Source: SMYC01 sp963578475
GTDB taxonomy: Bacteria > Acidobacteriota > Vicinamibacteria > Marinacidobacterales > SMYC01
Length of the DNA stretch: 64,000 nt
Direction of reading: 5' to 3'
Assembly (NCBI GenBank): GCA_963578475.1
Contig: CAUZCL010000012.1
Location: 48,560-112,559 of the forward strand
The notes beneath the pieces are model-generated. The model saw nothing but the letters and a program-made list of their open reading frames with translations. It did no database searches and was not told where the DNA came from. Position 1 is the stretch's first letter. Every line of letters begins with the position of its first letter. This document shows, in pieces, positions 17,431-26,138 of the stretch. The translations under genes were made by a program, and so were the position numbers.

Positions 17431-17953
17431 ACAGCTAGGTCTACGAGTGAACCGCGCGAGAGGTTCAACAGTTTTCGGCTGTGTTCGGTCACGAACGAGA
17501 TCCAGAAGTTTCTGTATCCGAGCACTAGCGCCGCACAAAGAGGGTCCATGCTGATTTTAGCGGTGGGCGCCTCCTCACAGCCACAGAAGCGCTCTCGGCC
17601 GGCATAGTCGACGAGATCGGATCGTTCGAATTCACCGTTTCGAGGGCCCCCGGCGTGAAGCCGATCGGAAACTTTCGCGTCGAGCTCGAATGGCGCCGCC
17701 TCAGGATAGTGGTGCACGCGGCGGGGGAAGATGCGAAAGAGCGCGCTCGTGCGACAAGCCGTCTGCTTGAATTGAAGCGCAGTACGGCTAGCGAGACGAG
17801 ACGAAGCTGCGACGTTTTGCGCGGCTTGCGGCACCGTCTCGGCCACGCAACGACCGACATCACGAACGATATAGCACTGAGTTGCCAGAAGTTCCCGCGT
17901 TCCCGCACGGTGACACGGTTGTAACTTCCACGTCGAACCGTTAAATTCCCTCG
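17431..17953. other. About 520 bp without a supportable gene
   Basis: Open frames exist on both strands, the longest on the minus strand across 17427-18071. They lack family motifs and run antisense into the kinase remnant, so I do not call them. It may hold degraded sequence upstream of the kinase pseudogene. Confidence 0.5.
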
Positions 17954-18842
17954 ATTTCTCTCGCTCCAGGAACGCGCCTCGCCCACTACGAGATCCTCGA
18001 AGCCATCGGCAAAGGCGGGAGGGGAGAGGTCTACCGAGCGAGAGACGGAAAGCTTGGCCGCGATGTCGCAATCAAAGTCTTGCCGGAAGAGTTCGCCGAG
18101 AACGAAGAACGTCTAGCTCGATTCAAGCGAGAGGCCAAGGTCCTAGGTCTCTCAATCATCCGAACATCGCGTCGATCTACGGCCTGGAGCAGTCGGGGAA
18201 CATTCATTACCTCGTTCTCGAACTGGTTTCCGGCGAGACCCTGGCAGAACGAATCTCCCTAGGTCCCATTCCATTAGAAGAAGCTCTCAACATCGCCACC
18301 CAGATGGCCGAAGCCCTAGAGGAGGCACACGAACAAGGCATCGTTCACCGAGACTTGAAACCGGCGAACGTCAAGCAGACCGAGGACGGCCAGATCAAAG
18401 TTCTGGATTACGGTTTAGCGAAAGTCTTCCAGGAGGAAACGACCCAGGCTGATAGCTCGATGTCACCGACGCTTACGCGAGATGCGACTCGGGTTGGAGT
18501 GATTCTTGGGACCGCTGCCTACATGAGCCCCGAGCAAGCACGCGGCAAGGCGGTGGACAGGCGAACGGACATCTGGGCTTTCGGAGTCGTCCTGTTCGAG
18601 ATGCTAACGGGAACGAAGCCGTTCCCCGGTGACGACATCTCACAGACTCTGGCGCGGGTGATAGACCGGGAGCCAGATTGGAATGCACTGCCCGCGACCG
18701 TATCGCCGAGTCTAGCGACCTACTTGCGACGTTGCCTCCAGAAAGACCCACGTCAGCGAGTGCAGGCCATCGGCGACATGCGGCTTGCCATGGAAGGAGC
18801 GTTCGAGACCACCGCTACACGGCAAGGCGGCGCTGTCTCCCC
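17954..18842 (+). pseudogene. Eukaryotic-type Ser/Thr protein kinase, decayed
   Basis: Kinase-domain sequence is clear: LAHYEILEAIGKGG, EVYRARDGKLGRDVAIKVLPEEF (lysine of VAIKV), HRDLKPANV catalytic loop, KVLDYGL (DFG equivalent), YMSPEQARGK, DIWAFGVVLFEMLTG and a final RCLQKDPRQR. Lesions: the expected ATG before SLAPGTRL is ATT (17954), GGMGE is GGRGE, and one base is lost near 18150 (KVLG|LSII instead of a frame leading to NHPNIASIYGL). The gene ends at about 18842 where a ligA 3' fragment begins on the other strand. A full protein would continue into a sensor or membrane domain. Confidence 0.85.
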
Positions 18843-18954
18843 TCAACTCATTAGCGCCAGGAACTCCTTCTCTGTCAACACTTCGACCCCGAGCTCCTTC
18901 GCTTTCTCCGCTTTCGAGCCGGCCTTATCTCCGACGACGACGAAGCTCGTGTTC
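18843..18954 (-). pseudogene. Displaced 3' end of a ligA gene (BRCT domain tail)
   Basis: Read on the minus strand, this encodes NTSFVVVGDKAGSKAEK through LTEKEFLALMS and a TGA stop. It is the last 36 residues of a LigA BRCT domain. Bases 18856-18954 are identical, without mismatch, to 34471-34569 in the complete ligA gene. The last codons differ (LMS here, LIN there), each with its own TGA. Orientation is the same. It has no upstream coding part. This layout fits the far attachment site of an element inserted in the 3' end of ligA, or a segmental duplication. Confidence 0.85.
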
Positions 18955-19091
18955 GTAAAAAGCCCTATCTCCCCGTGCTGCTCTGTTCGGCCAGTGTTGA
19001 AAAGCCCCGCCAAATACGGGTTTTCGTGTTGGCCTGTCCGGCGCGTATTGGCTCGTTATGGGCCGTTCGTTAGCAAAGCGTTAGCAAGAAT

Positions 19092-19262
19092 CAGCTCACC
19101 GTCCGAGGCGTCATGGAGGCGAAAGCGCTCTATGAGCCCCCGTTCAGCAACGTGCACGCCGGGGAGCCGGAGGCACTTTTTGGCGGGAAAGAGAATGTGG
19201 TGGAGGGGATCTTCGAGAAGTTGAAGGCGATGGACTCGGGGTTGACGGTGAAGGCTGGCTAA
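19092..19262 (+). pseudogene. C-terminal remnant of a type I restriction R-subunit-like protein
   Basis: The frame reads LTVRGVMEAKALYEPPF, then HAGEPEALFGGKENVVEGIFEKL, and stops at TAA (19260-19262). This block resembles the C-terminal end of HsdR-type or related DEAD-helicase restriction subunits (typically ..GVMEP..LYE.PF.D....GP..LF). Nothing before about 19090 continues it, so only the tail remains. A DUF262 gene follows 29 bp downstream, suggesting a former restriction locus. The assignment rests on a short match and is moderate. Confidence 0.5.
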
Positions 19263-19291
19263 TGAAAGGAAGGGCCACGAGGAGGCTGTGA

Positions 19292-19557
19292 GTGAGTGAT
19301 ATTGACAGCAGTGTGAAAAGCATCGACGGTCGCGCTCGCACAGTCCGGGAGCTATTGGACAAAGCGAAGTACTCGATTGACTTCTACCAGCGCGAGTACG
19401 CATGGCAGGAACGACAAGTCCGGGAGCTGATCGACGACCTGACTGGCAAGTTTCTCGACTCCTACGATCCTGGTCATTCGCGCCACGAAGTCGAAGGCTA
19501 CGGGCACTACTTCTTGGGCTCCGTTGTCATCAGCCATAAACGCGGCAAGGTGTTGTC
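19292..19557 (+). pseudogene. DUF262 / GmrSD-type nuclease, N-terminal fragment
   Basis: A GTG at 19292 follows GGAGG at good spacing. The protein reads RTVRELLDKAKYSIDFYQREYAWQ, then VRELIDDL and YFLGSVVISH. This is the DUF262 N-terminal domain (ParB/Srx-like NTPase) found in GmrSD restriction systems that attack modified DNA. The frame should continue with the DGQQR motif but breaks after HKRGK at about 19555, where transposase-like sequence starts. About 88 residues of a normally 550-700 aa protein remain, so it is inactive. Confidence 0.75.
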
Positions 19558-19668
19558 ACGGCGGAGAAGAAGTTCCGGCGAATCAAAGGCTATCGCCATA
19601 TGGGTGCTCTCGTTCACGCCCTTAGAAGCAAACAGAAATCTCTTGACAGCGATGCGTTTGCTGCCTGA
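19558..19668 (+). pseudogene. C-terminal scrap of an IS256-type transposase
   Basis: The frame TAEKKFRRIKGYRHMGALV, then HALRSKQK, ends at TGA 19666-19668. FRR.KGYR....LV.AL is the usual tail of mutator/IS256 transposases. It follows the break in the DUF262 gene, so an IS insertion probably truncated that gene and later lost most of itself. Inverted repeats were not identified. Confidence 0.55.
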
Positions 19669-19835
19669 GAGTATTCACTGGTGCCGCCGCTACCCGACCA
19701 AATTCAACAGCGGCCGGGACATCCCCTTGCCCCAGGGCCCCGTCTGTAGTTCAATGCGGCGCGGGCACATCCAAATCTATTCAAGAAGGAGAAACTCATG
19801 CGATCACTACAATAGAGCATGTGTCGGAAAGTTAA

Positions 19836-20048
19836 GCTCTGCGCATCGCGCCTCAAAACGCGGACTTGTATTACTGCCAGGGCCTCTACTACAAGTCCTT
19901 CGGCATGAATTCCCGTGCCTCCGCCGCCTTCCGAGCGGCCTTGCGGATTGCGCCGGATCATCGAGTCACGCAGAGACTTCTCTTCGGGGAACGCGGAGCG
20001 CGAAAATCTCTCGGGGCTCGACTCAAAAGCCTCCTTGGCCGATCCTGA
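19836..20048 (+). pseudogene. TPR-repeat protein C-terminal remnant
   Basis: The frame follows a TAA and reads ALRIAPQNADLYYCQGLYY, then SRASAAFRAALRIAPDHR, and stops at 20048. This is one and a half tetratricopeptide repeats (A...P.....Y..G, ...A...F..AL...P) plus a basic tail. No start codon or upstream repeats remain, so it is a 3' fragment. Confidence 0.5.
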
Positions 20049-20366
20049 TCGAAGCACCGCCGAGCTCTCCTGTCTCTCACCATGAATAGATAGTCCAGGC
20101 GAGCCGCCGGTTGCGAAGGCCGTGTTCCGATGCTCTCGAGGAGAAATTGGCTTCAGCTAGCCGTCCCACGGACTGATCCTCGGGATAGAAATGCCTACCT
20201 GTCCAATCACCTCCGGCTCGCTCGGCCTATGCTATGCTCCCGTGGCGTCCTTGTGATGACCGGTCACTGAGCGGCAAAGCAATCTCTTTTGTGCTCGACG
20301 AAATTGACGACGTGAACGCCCGGCGCGACACTCAACGATGACGACGCGAGATGGGGCCGACTGATT
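20049..20366. other. 318-bp spacer before the GT39-like gene
   Basis: I see no gene, RNA or repeat here. It presumably includes the promoter of the large membrane protein that follows. Confidence 0.4.
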
Positions 20367-22916
20367 GTGAGTCGAGCTCGTTTCCAAGGTGCCTTGAAGA
20401 TCGCCGTCCCCGTCGTTCTCTTGGCTTGCAGCCTCTGGAGCCAACTCCACTACCTCACCAACTACCGCCAGCCTCTTGTCTTCGGCGACGCCGGAGCCCA
20501 TTATGATATGGCGAAGCGTTGGTGGGCGAGCGCCGAGGAGGCGCTGACGGAGGGGTATCCGCTGCGCCGAAAAGCCTATCGCCGGCTGGGTAGGCTGTCC
20601 TACTTCGCGGCCTCCGGTGTCTTGTACGGCGGTCTCGACGCTTTGCTCCAGGGCGGGCCCGAGGCGATCTATCGAGTCCACGCGTTCTTGGGCGCGGCTA
20701 CGGGGCTACTGCTCTTTCTGCTCGTTTACCGCTTGACGGCGTCCGTTGGCGCGGCCGCTTTCGCCCAAGCGGCGTCGATTTTCTATGTCAGCTTCACCGT
20801 GATCTCGGGGTTGCTGTTGCCGGAGCCTACGATCCTGTTTTTTCTCACCGCCGCGGCTGTCCTCCTAGTCGAGGCGCGACATCGAGACAGCGGCTTGGCC
20901 TATGCCTTGTGTGGTCTCGTGCTCGGAGTCGGGCTCCTCATCAGACCCCAAAGCGCGAGCTACCTTTTTGTCCTGATCTGGGGCCTTTTGTTCTTGACCG
21001 CCGTCGTCGCCAAAACGAAGCGACGCGCAATCGTCGCGATCGCAAGTGGCTTTGTCGTCACCAGCCTGGCCTGGGGCGCGATCTCCTGGACCAACCAGGG
21101 CGAAGCCGAGCATATTTCGCTTCGATACGGGTTGTGGTCGTTCGCTCCGCCATACGAGGTCGGCTTTTGGGTGTGGATGGATACCGATGGTTGGGCCGGT
21201 GCCGATGTCAAAGGAGAATACGTTGAGTCTTACGACCAAGCTGTCGCCGCCGATCCGACCTTGTTGAAAGATGGGTTTCGGAGAAAGCTGTTCACCATCG
21301 AACACGTCCTGTCGCGGCCGATGGACTCGCTTCGAGCGGTCATCGTGAACATGAATCGGTTCCTGAGCTTGCCGAACAATCCCTACAAAAAGGACTATCT
21401 ACTTTCTCTTCCCGTTCACGACGCGTTCCATCGGAGCTTGGTTTTCCTCGCGTTTTGTTTTCTGCCGGTCGCGATTTATCGGGTCCGGGAGGTCTTACCA
21501 CTCTACGTGTTTCCCATCTGCTTGACGTTTCTCTATCCGCTCTACCACGTTTTCGGGAGGTACAACCTACCGATGATGCCTTTCGTGATCGCCATCGCCG
21601 CATGCTCGGTCCACTGGACGGGAAACAAGCTCCTCACCTCCACCGAGGACGCGAAGCGCGCTCGCCTGCCCGCGGGCATCGCCGGGGCTTGCCTGGTCGC
21701 AATGCTCTTGTTCTCGCCTGGGGTTTCTTGGCCGTTGCAGCTCGATGCGCGGTTGATTCTCACGTTTCGCCTGATGCTCGGCGCGGGTCTGGTGTTTTCT
21801 TTCTTGGCCTTTTTCGTCGCGCTCGCCCGAGTTAGAGGCGCCCAAAAGCTCGCCTTTCTCGGCACCGGTGTGCTTCTTTTCGGCCCTTTTGCAGTCGCGG
21901 AGGTGCGCGATTTCAAGTGGCGTGAGTTTGGAGTCGATCTGAGCCAAAAAAGCGTAGTCCAGGAGATCGAGATTAGTGACGAATCGAGGCGAGCGATACG
22001 GGCTTGTCGAGAATCCTTTCTTTTGTTCGACATGGTCGCGAGCGGTGGAGAGGTCTCAGGACTCGAGGTCGAGGTGAATCAAGTGCACTACGTAGGAGAC
22101 GACCTCTTCCCCACCATGCCGCGATTCGGTTCAGCCACCGTGGCGGGAGGGATCGAGCCCGCGAGCGTTCATCAGTGGTGGGCGCTGCCGGTTCGCCCCG
22201 AGATTTTGAAATCCGACACCGTCCGAATCGAGCTTAGCTGGACGGGCTCGTATAGGGACTCCCCCTATCTTTTCGGCGATTTGCCGGGGGTGGCGTCGAG
22301 CGGCGTCTACGATGGTCCCTCTTTTGGATCGCATGACAAGGTGTCGAGCTACAAGCTGCGACACGAGCAAGAGTATCGACTTCGCGAACGGGTGATTTTG
22401 AACAGCCGGAACACCCGGAGCTTCCTCGACGGGCGCGCGATTGCCGGCACGTGGCGGGTTCGCCTGATTTGTCTCGATTCCGAGCTCGGTGGGACCAGGT
22501 GGGCGAGTGCTCCGGTGACGGTGACCGAGCCAGGTCCAATTGATCTGACGTTCAAAGCGCGCTCGGGTCACCGCGGAGGAGCCGAGCTCCTGGTATGCGA
22601 CCAAGCGATTCCTTTCGAGCTGGGCCATCCCGGTCCAAAACCCTTCAGCAAAGCTGGAGTCTCTCTTGCCGTCTCAGTCGAGGACGGACGGGAAGATGAA
22701 ATCGTTGGGAGCTATCGACTCACACTTCCCGTCTCTTGTGTAACCCCAGGAGAGAGGGTCCAGCTGGAGCTTCGTTTTTTGGGGGAAATGGGATGGCTAC
22801 CGAAACACTTCGCGCCGTCTCGCCCGGACGAGCTTCCTGCAGACACGATCTCCGGATGCGAACAGATTCTGAAGTCCGCTCCCTATCGGGGCTGGACGGT
22901 TGCGACTGCCTACTGA
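20367..22916 (+). CDS. Large membrane glycosyltransferase-like protein (GT39/GT-C type) with C-terminal soluble domain
   Basis: This 849-aa protein starts at GTG 20367. Residues 1-510 have about 10-12 hydrophobic segments. The first loop after helix 1 contains FGDAGAHYDMAKRW, an acidic loop as in the ArnT/PMT (GT-C) fold, where an aspartate acts as catalytic base. RPQSASYLFVL resembles the conserved RP segment after later helices. Residues 520-849 are soluble and beta-rich with repeated short strands (VRIELSW, VRLICLD). The enzyme would transfer a sugar from a polyprenyl carrier to surface material. No acceptor is predictable. It is intact and GC-typical. Confidence 0.65.
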   Translation: MSRARFQGALKIAVPVVLLACSLWSQLHYLTNYRQPLVFGDAGAHYDMAKRWWASAEEALTEGYPLRRKAYRRLGRLSYFAASGVLYGGLDALLQGGPEAIYRVHAFLGAATGLLLFLLVYRLTASVGAAAFAQAASIFYVSFTVISGLLLPEPTILFFLTAAAVLLVEARHRDSGLAYALCGLVLGVGLLIRPQSASYLFVLIWGLLFLTAVVAKTKRRAIVAIASGFVVTSLAWGAISWTNQGEAEHISLRYGLWSFAPPYEVGFWVWMDTDGWAGADVKGEYVESYDQAVAADPTLLKDGFRRKLFTIEHVLSRPMDSLRAVIVNMNRFLSLPNNPYKKDYLLSLPVHDAFHRSLVFLAFCFLPVAIYRVREVLPLYVFPICLTFLYPLYHVFGRYNLPMMPFVIAIAACSVHWTGNKLLTSTEDAKRARLPAGIAGACLVAMLLFSPGVSWPLQLDARLILTFRLMLGAGLVFSFLAFFVALARVRGAQKLAFLGTGVLLFGPFAVAEVRDFKWREFGVDLSQKSVVQEIEISDESRRAIRACRESFLLFDMVASGGEVSGLEVEVNQVHYVGDDLFPTMPRFGSATVAGGIEPASVHQWWALPVRPEILKSDTVRIELSWTGSYRDSPYLFGDLPGVASSGVYDGPSFGSHDKVSSYKLRHEQEYRLRERVILNSRNTRSFLDGRAIAGTWRVRLICLDSELGGTRWASAPVTVTEPGPIDLTFKARSGHRGGAELLVCDQAIPFELGHPGPKPFSKAGVSLAVSVEDGREDEIVGSYRLTLPVSCVTPGERVQLELRFLGEMGWLPKHFAPSRPDELPADTISGCEQILKSAPYRGWTVATAY

Positions 22917-23359
22917 CTATTGACTAGCCAGGTAAACCTGAAAGCTGGAGGAGCAGGAACCAACGCAAAGGCGCAAAGCTGCGAAGGCGCAAAGGAAACG
23001 GAGGCGGATTGACCTTATCCGCCGGGGCCTCGCGTCGTTGCATTCCTTGGGGCCCGGGGTCCCGATCGGGACGCCTTCTTCGCGTCTTGGCGTCTTGGCG
23101 GTGTTTTTTTTTGAAATTGAGACAGACTCGTGCCCAGAGAAAAGTGTAAACGGAATTCGCACTTTTGACCAGTTAGGGCTAGTGCCCTGTATCAGAAATT
23201 GCTCACTAAACACGTCGGCATATGATCAATGCCTAAACGGCAAACATAGCCAGGCCGAAGGCCGAACTGACCAAGAAGGGGACAGTCGTCGTGAGGAGGC
23301 GCCTCAGCCGAAAACATGAAAATGTTCTCTGTTGGCACCGCCTTCGGGGCCTTCTTTTT

Positions 23360-23424
23360 GCCACAGAGCCACAGAGCCACAGAGCCACAGAGCCACAGAG
23401 CCACAGAGCCACAGAGCCACAGAG
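23360..23424. repeat. 8-bp tandem repeat, about eight copies
   Basis: The unit GCCACAGA repeats about eight times without interruption (65 bp). The 8-bp period changes frame at each unit, so it is not a protein repeat. Copy number could vary by slippage. A reversed, less regular version lies at about 23695-23720. Confidence 0.9.
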
Positions 23425-23803
23425 ATTGAAGAGGTCTCTTCGTTCACAGCGGAGGCAAATTGCGCTTCGAGGACCAGAGCGATCGCGACGGCGTGGAGTT
23501 GTGACTTGGTTGCTGCTAGCTGCGTCGGACACAGAGGAAAAACGAGAGCACCGAGCGAGCATCGCAAGCTTCACTGCGCACCCGGGAGTCAAACGAACTC
23601 GGTGAGCTCTTCTCCCTCTGTGACCGATGTCGCTTAGCAGCGACACCGCCGCAGAGTCGGCACGATCGGACATCCCCGCCGACCCTCTTGTTTTCTCTGT
23701 GGCTCTGTGCCTCTGTGGCCAATGTTAACTACCGAGGCGTAGCCGCACCGGTGCTCTCGATTAACTCTATTTTCGTAGCAGGTCTTTCTCGATTCATTCG
23801 GTT

Positions 23804-23834
23804 GGAAAAAAAGGTACCTGTCCCCATTTTTTCC
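23804..23834. repeat. Inverted repeat around a GGTACCTGTCCCC core
   Basis: Arms GGAAAAAA and TTTTTTCC (8 bp) enclose a core containing GGTACCTGTCCCC. Elements with GGGGACAGGTACC next to T/A tracts recur in many genomes near REP-associated transposases; that link is from memory and weak. It could also act as a weak terminator. Confidence 0.5.
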
Positions 23835-23928
23835 TTTCCAGCGAACCTTGACCATGCACGCGAACTCAGACTTTTGGTAGTAATCAAAGATCCAGGAGAC
23901 TAGTGATTACCGAGATGGAACGGTGAGG

Positions 23929-24768
23929 TCACGGTCCTCGGAAATCGTGGTAGCTCATCAGCTCGATCCCTCGCTCACGGAGCAGCTCAGGCAAGGCGGG
24001 GTCGAGAAGTGCCGCAAGCTCGGAATCCCATTCGTAGCCCCAGCTGTAGTGTTTCGCAAGCTCGGCTCGAGACGTTCCCGGGTGACAGTTGAGCTCGGTG
24101 ACGCCGGGAGGAACAACGGCCAGAGCCCGCTCCAAGCTCTCCCGGTTCAGTCGCCCTCGATCACGGAGCCCTATGGCCCAGTCGGGTGTGCGAAGCCCGT
24201 GTTCTCGAAGCTGCCGCTGAGCGCGGCGGCTCGCCAGATCGAGCGCCGCAACTGCAGGAGACCAATACGACTCCGCGACTCTGCCCGCTCGCACGTTGCG
24301 GATATCGTATTCCGTGGCCAAACGCTCGACGATTCCGAGCAGGCCGGGAAAAAGATGAACGTGTTGGTGGCTGTCCAAGTGAGAGGGCTGGATTCCCGCG
24401 TCGAGCGTATGCTCGATCTGGTGGCGAAGCTCGGCCTCGACCTCGCTGAGACGGATCCTTCCCAGGATGAGCGCGCCGAGCAGACGCTGGTAATTCGACG
24501 GGAATCGGCCCCGGCTGTCGACGAGCGACGGAAGCTTCGCTTGCGGGAGCAAGGGCTTTTCCTCAACCAGCGTGAGGTGGATTCCCACCGCGAGCCTTGG
24601 GTTCTCGGCAGCTACCGCCACCGCGTCCTCGAACGCTCGACCGCCGGGAATGAGCGAGCATGAGGTCACCGTGCCCGCTCGATGAGCGAGACGAATCGCC
24701 TGATTGACCGAGGGATGGAGTCCAAGGTCGTCGGCGCAAACGATCAATCGACGTCGTTCACCCGGCAT
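23929..24768 (-). CDS. YdjC/HpnK-type carbohydrate deacetylase
   Basis: This 279-aa protein starts at ATG 24768, overlapping the upstream methyltransferase by 25 bp. It has the YdjC/ChbG fold motifs: LIVCADDLGLHPSVNQAI (metal-binding DD), VGIHLTLVEEKPLLP (H), PSHLDSHQHVHLFPGL (H.DSHQH, metal ligand) and TELNCHPGTS (H). The family removes N-acetyl groups from amino sugars; HpnK acts on hopanoid sugars and ChbG on chito-oligosaccharides. As last gene of a four-gene minus-strand operon with a GT2 and methyltransferases, it probably modifies a lipid-linked or surface glycan. Confidence 0.9.
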   Translation of the reverse strand: MPGERRRLIVCADDLGLHPSVNQAIRLAHRAGTVTSCSLIPGGRAFEDAVAVAAENPRLAVGIHLTLVEEKPLLPQAKLPSLVDSRGRFPSNYQRLLGALILGRIRLSEVEAELRHQIEHTLDAGIQPSHLDSHQHVHLFPGLLGIVERLATEYDIRNVRAGRVAESYWSPAVAALDLASRRAQRQLREHGLRTPDWAIGLRDRGRLNRESLERALAVVPPGVTELNCHPGTSRAELAKHYSWGYEWDSELAALLDPALPELLRERGIELMSYHDFRGP

Positions 24769-25397
24769 ATATAGAGTATGTGGGGGCTCGAGTAGCCCGA
24801 GTGCAGATGCTCTCTCTCGAAACGAAATCCCGCGTCCTCGAGAATCGCCGAAATCTCGCTTCGCGAGGGGTAGCAAGTGTTTTCCCCTTTGGTCCAGCCA
24901 AAGAGCTTGACCGCAAGCACCTCCTGAAGCCGCATCTTGAGAAACTTCCAGCGCGGTCGGTGGTCCATTTCCTTCAACAGCAACACACCGCCGCGGTTGA
25001 GTGTCTGTTGGCATCGAACCAAGAATGGTTTCCAACGTTCCAACGGAAAGAGGTAGAGCACGTCGATCAGGGTGACGGCGTCGAACGCACCCGCCCCCTC
25101 GGGCAGATCCCCGCCCAAGCGGAACTGAACCCGCGGACCCAACGAGCTCAGGCATCGTTCGGCTACTTTGATTTTGGCCTCATCATGTTCCACCGCCAGG
25201 ATGTCCACGTTCGATTCCGAAGCCATCATGGCGGTGAAATGCCCGTGTCCGCAGCCGAAGTCCAGCACCCGCCCGCTCGGCGGCAGGTAGGGAAGTAGTC
25301 GGTGGAACGGGCAGCTCTGAAGACGGAGAAAAATGTGAAGTTTATGGCGCCACCCAAGCTCGGAAAAAAAACCACGGGTGGCGAGCTGAGTCGTCAT
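24744..25397 (-). CDS. Class I SAM-dependent methyltransferase
   Basis: The 217-aa protein carries SAM motif I VLDFGCGHGHFTAMMA (about 43-58), an acidic motif II end (ILAVEHDE) and motif III (FDAVTLIDVLYLFP). A hydrophobic C-terminal half (LQEVLAVKLFGWTKGENTCY) may contact a lipid or glycan acceptor. It lies 5 bp after the GT2 gene and overlaps the deacetylase, so all are cotranscribed. Substrate unknown. Confidence 0.85.
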   Translation of the reverse strand: MTTQLATRGFFSELGWRHKLHIFLRLQSCPFHRLLPYLPPSGRVLDFGCGHGHFTAMMASESNVDILAVEHDEAKIKVAERCLSSLGPRVQFRLGGDLPEGAGAFDAVTLIDVLYLFPLERWKPFLVRCQQTLNRGGVLLLKEMDHRPRWKFLKMRLQEVLAVKLFGWTKGENTCYPSRSEISAILEDAGFRFEREHLHSGYSSPHILYICRVNDVD

Positions 25398-25402
25398 TGC
25401 GT

Positions 25403-26107
25403 TTAACTCACGCGGCCTATTTGGCTCCCGAGCTCGACGAGCTCCTTCACCAGTTTCACGATCACCGAAGGCCGTGCCAAGGTGGACGTGCCGTGAATTC
25501 GAGGAAAATAGTCTACACCCATCTGGACGATGTGAAAGTTCGCTTTTCTTGCCCTCAGGAGCAGCTCGGCGTCGATGAAGCTGCCCTCGGACTTGAGCTC
25601 GATTGTCTCCAAAACGGCCCGGCGCATGAGCTTGAACGAAAAATTGACGTCTTTGACTCTCAGTCCAAAAGCGACACGAATGACGAGGTTGTAAACGAAA
25701 GAGTAGAAAGACCGAAGTGTTCCCTCGGACGTCCGGTCGATTCGAAATGCCGAAACGATATCGGCGCCCGTCAAGCTGAGAATGCGTAGAGCGCGGCCGA
25801 TCTCTTCGAAGTCGAATGGCAGATCGGCATCGCTGTACAAAACGAAATCTTTCGTTGCCGCTTGAAAGCCTGCCCGAAGCGAACGTCCCAGCTTTACGTT
25901 TTTCTCGTTGTGAATGACTTGGATTCGCTCGTCGGACGCCGCGAGCTCGTCCGCGATCCTCCCGCTGTCATCGGTGGAGCAGTCATTCACGATGACGATT
26001 TGATGATCGGAGCATGTTCTTTCCAGCGACTCGGTCGCTACCTCGATGACATGTCGGATGCCGCCTTCCTCGTTGTACATTGGAATTACGAGAGACAGAC
26101 CACTCAT
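25403..26107 (-). CDS. Family 2 glycosyltransferase
   Basis: From ATG 26107 the product is 234 aa and begins directly with the GT2 motif LSLVIPMYNEEGGI. Nucleotide-binding IVNDCSTDDSG and the DXD-type FVLYSDADLPFDF follow, with GADIVSAFRIDR further on. The chosen start leaves 31 bp after the methyltransferase stop; longer in-frame starts would overlap it with low-complexity sequence. No membrane helices like those of DPM or polyprenyl-phosphate transferases are obvious beyond one short hydrophobic patch. It transfers a sugar to a lipid or glycan acceptor within this operon. Confidence 0.88.
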   Translation of the reverse strand: MSGLSLVIPMYNEEGGIRHVIEVATESLERTCSDHQIVIVNDCSTDDSGRIADELAASDERIQVIHNEKNVKLGRSLRAGFQAATKDFVLYSDADLPFDFEEIGRALRILSLTGADIVSAFRIDRTSEGTLRSFYSFVYNLVIRVAFGLRVKDVNFSFKLMRRAVLETIELKSEGSFIDAELLLRARKANFHIVQMGVDYFPRIHGTSTLARPSVIVKLVKELVELGSQIGRVS

Positions 26108-26138
26108 CGGTTTCTCAGAAACGGGCACTGGTCGAGAC

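Larger units (their letters stand above)
22917..23928. other. 1-kb intergenic region rich in simple and inverted repeats
   Basis: No gene is supported. The region holds GCAAAGGCGCAAAG-type repeats (22963-22996), a perfect palindrome GTCCCGATCGGGAC (23059-23072), an 8-bp tandem array (23360-23424), an inverted counterpart of that array (about 23695-23720, CTCTGTGGCTCTGTGCCTC) and a T-rich hairpin (23804-23834). Short open frames here are driven by the repeats. Such clusters are common between genes in repeat-rich soil and sediment bacteria and may include dispersed REP-like elements. Confidence 0.6.

Noticed and set aside
17427..18071. 214-residue minus-strand frame
   Set aside because: No recognisable family, composition varies along its length, and it runs antisense into the conserved kinase remnant.
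23360..23424. Possible CRISPR array
   Set aside because: The 8-bp units are contiguous with no spacers, and no cas genes are present.
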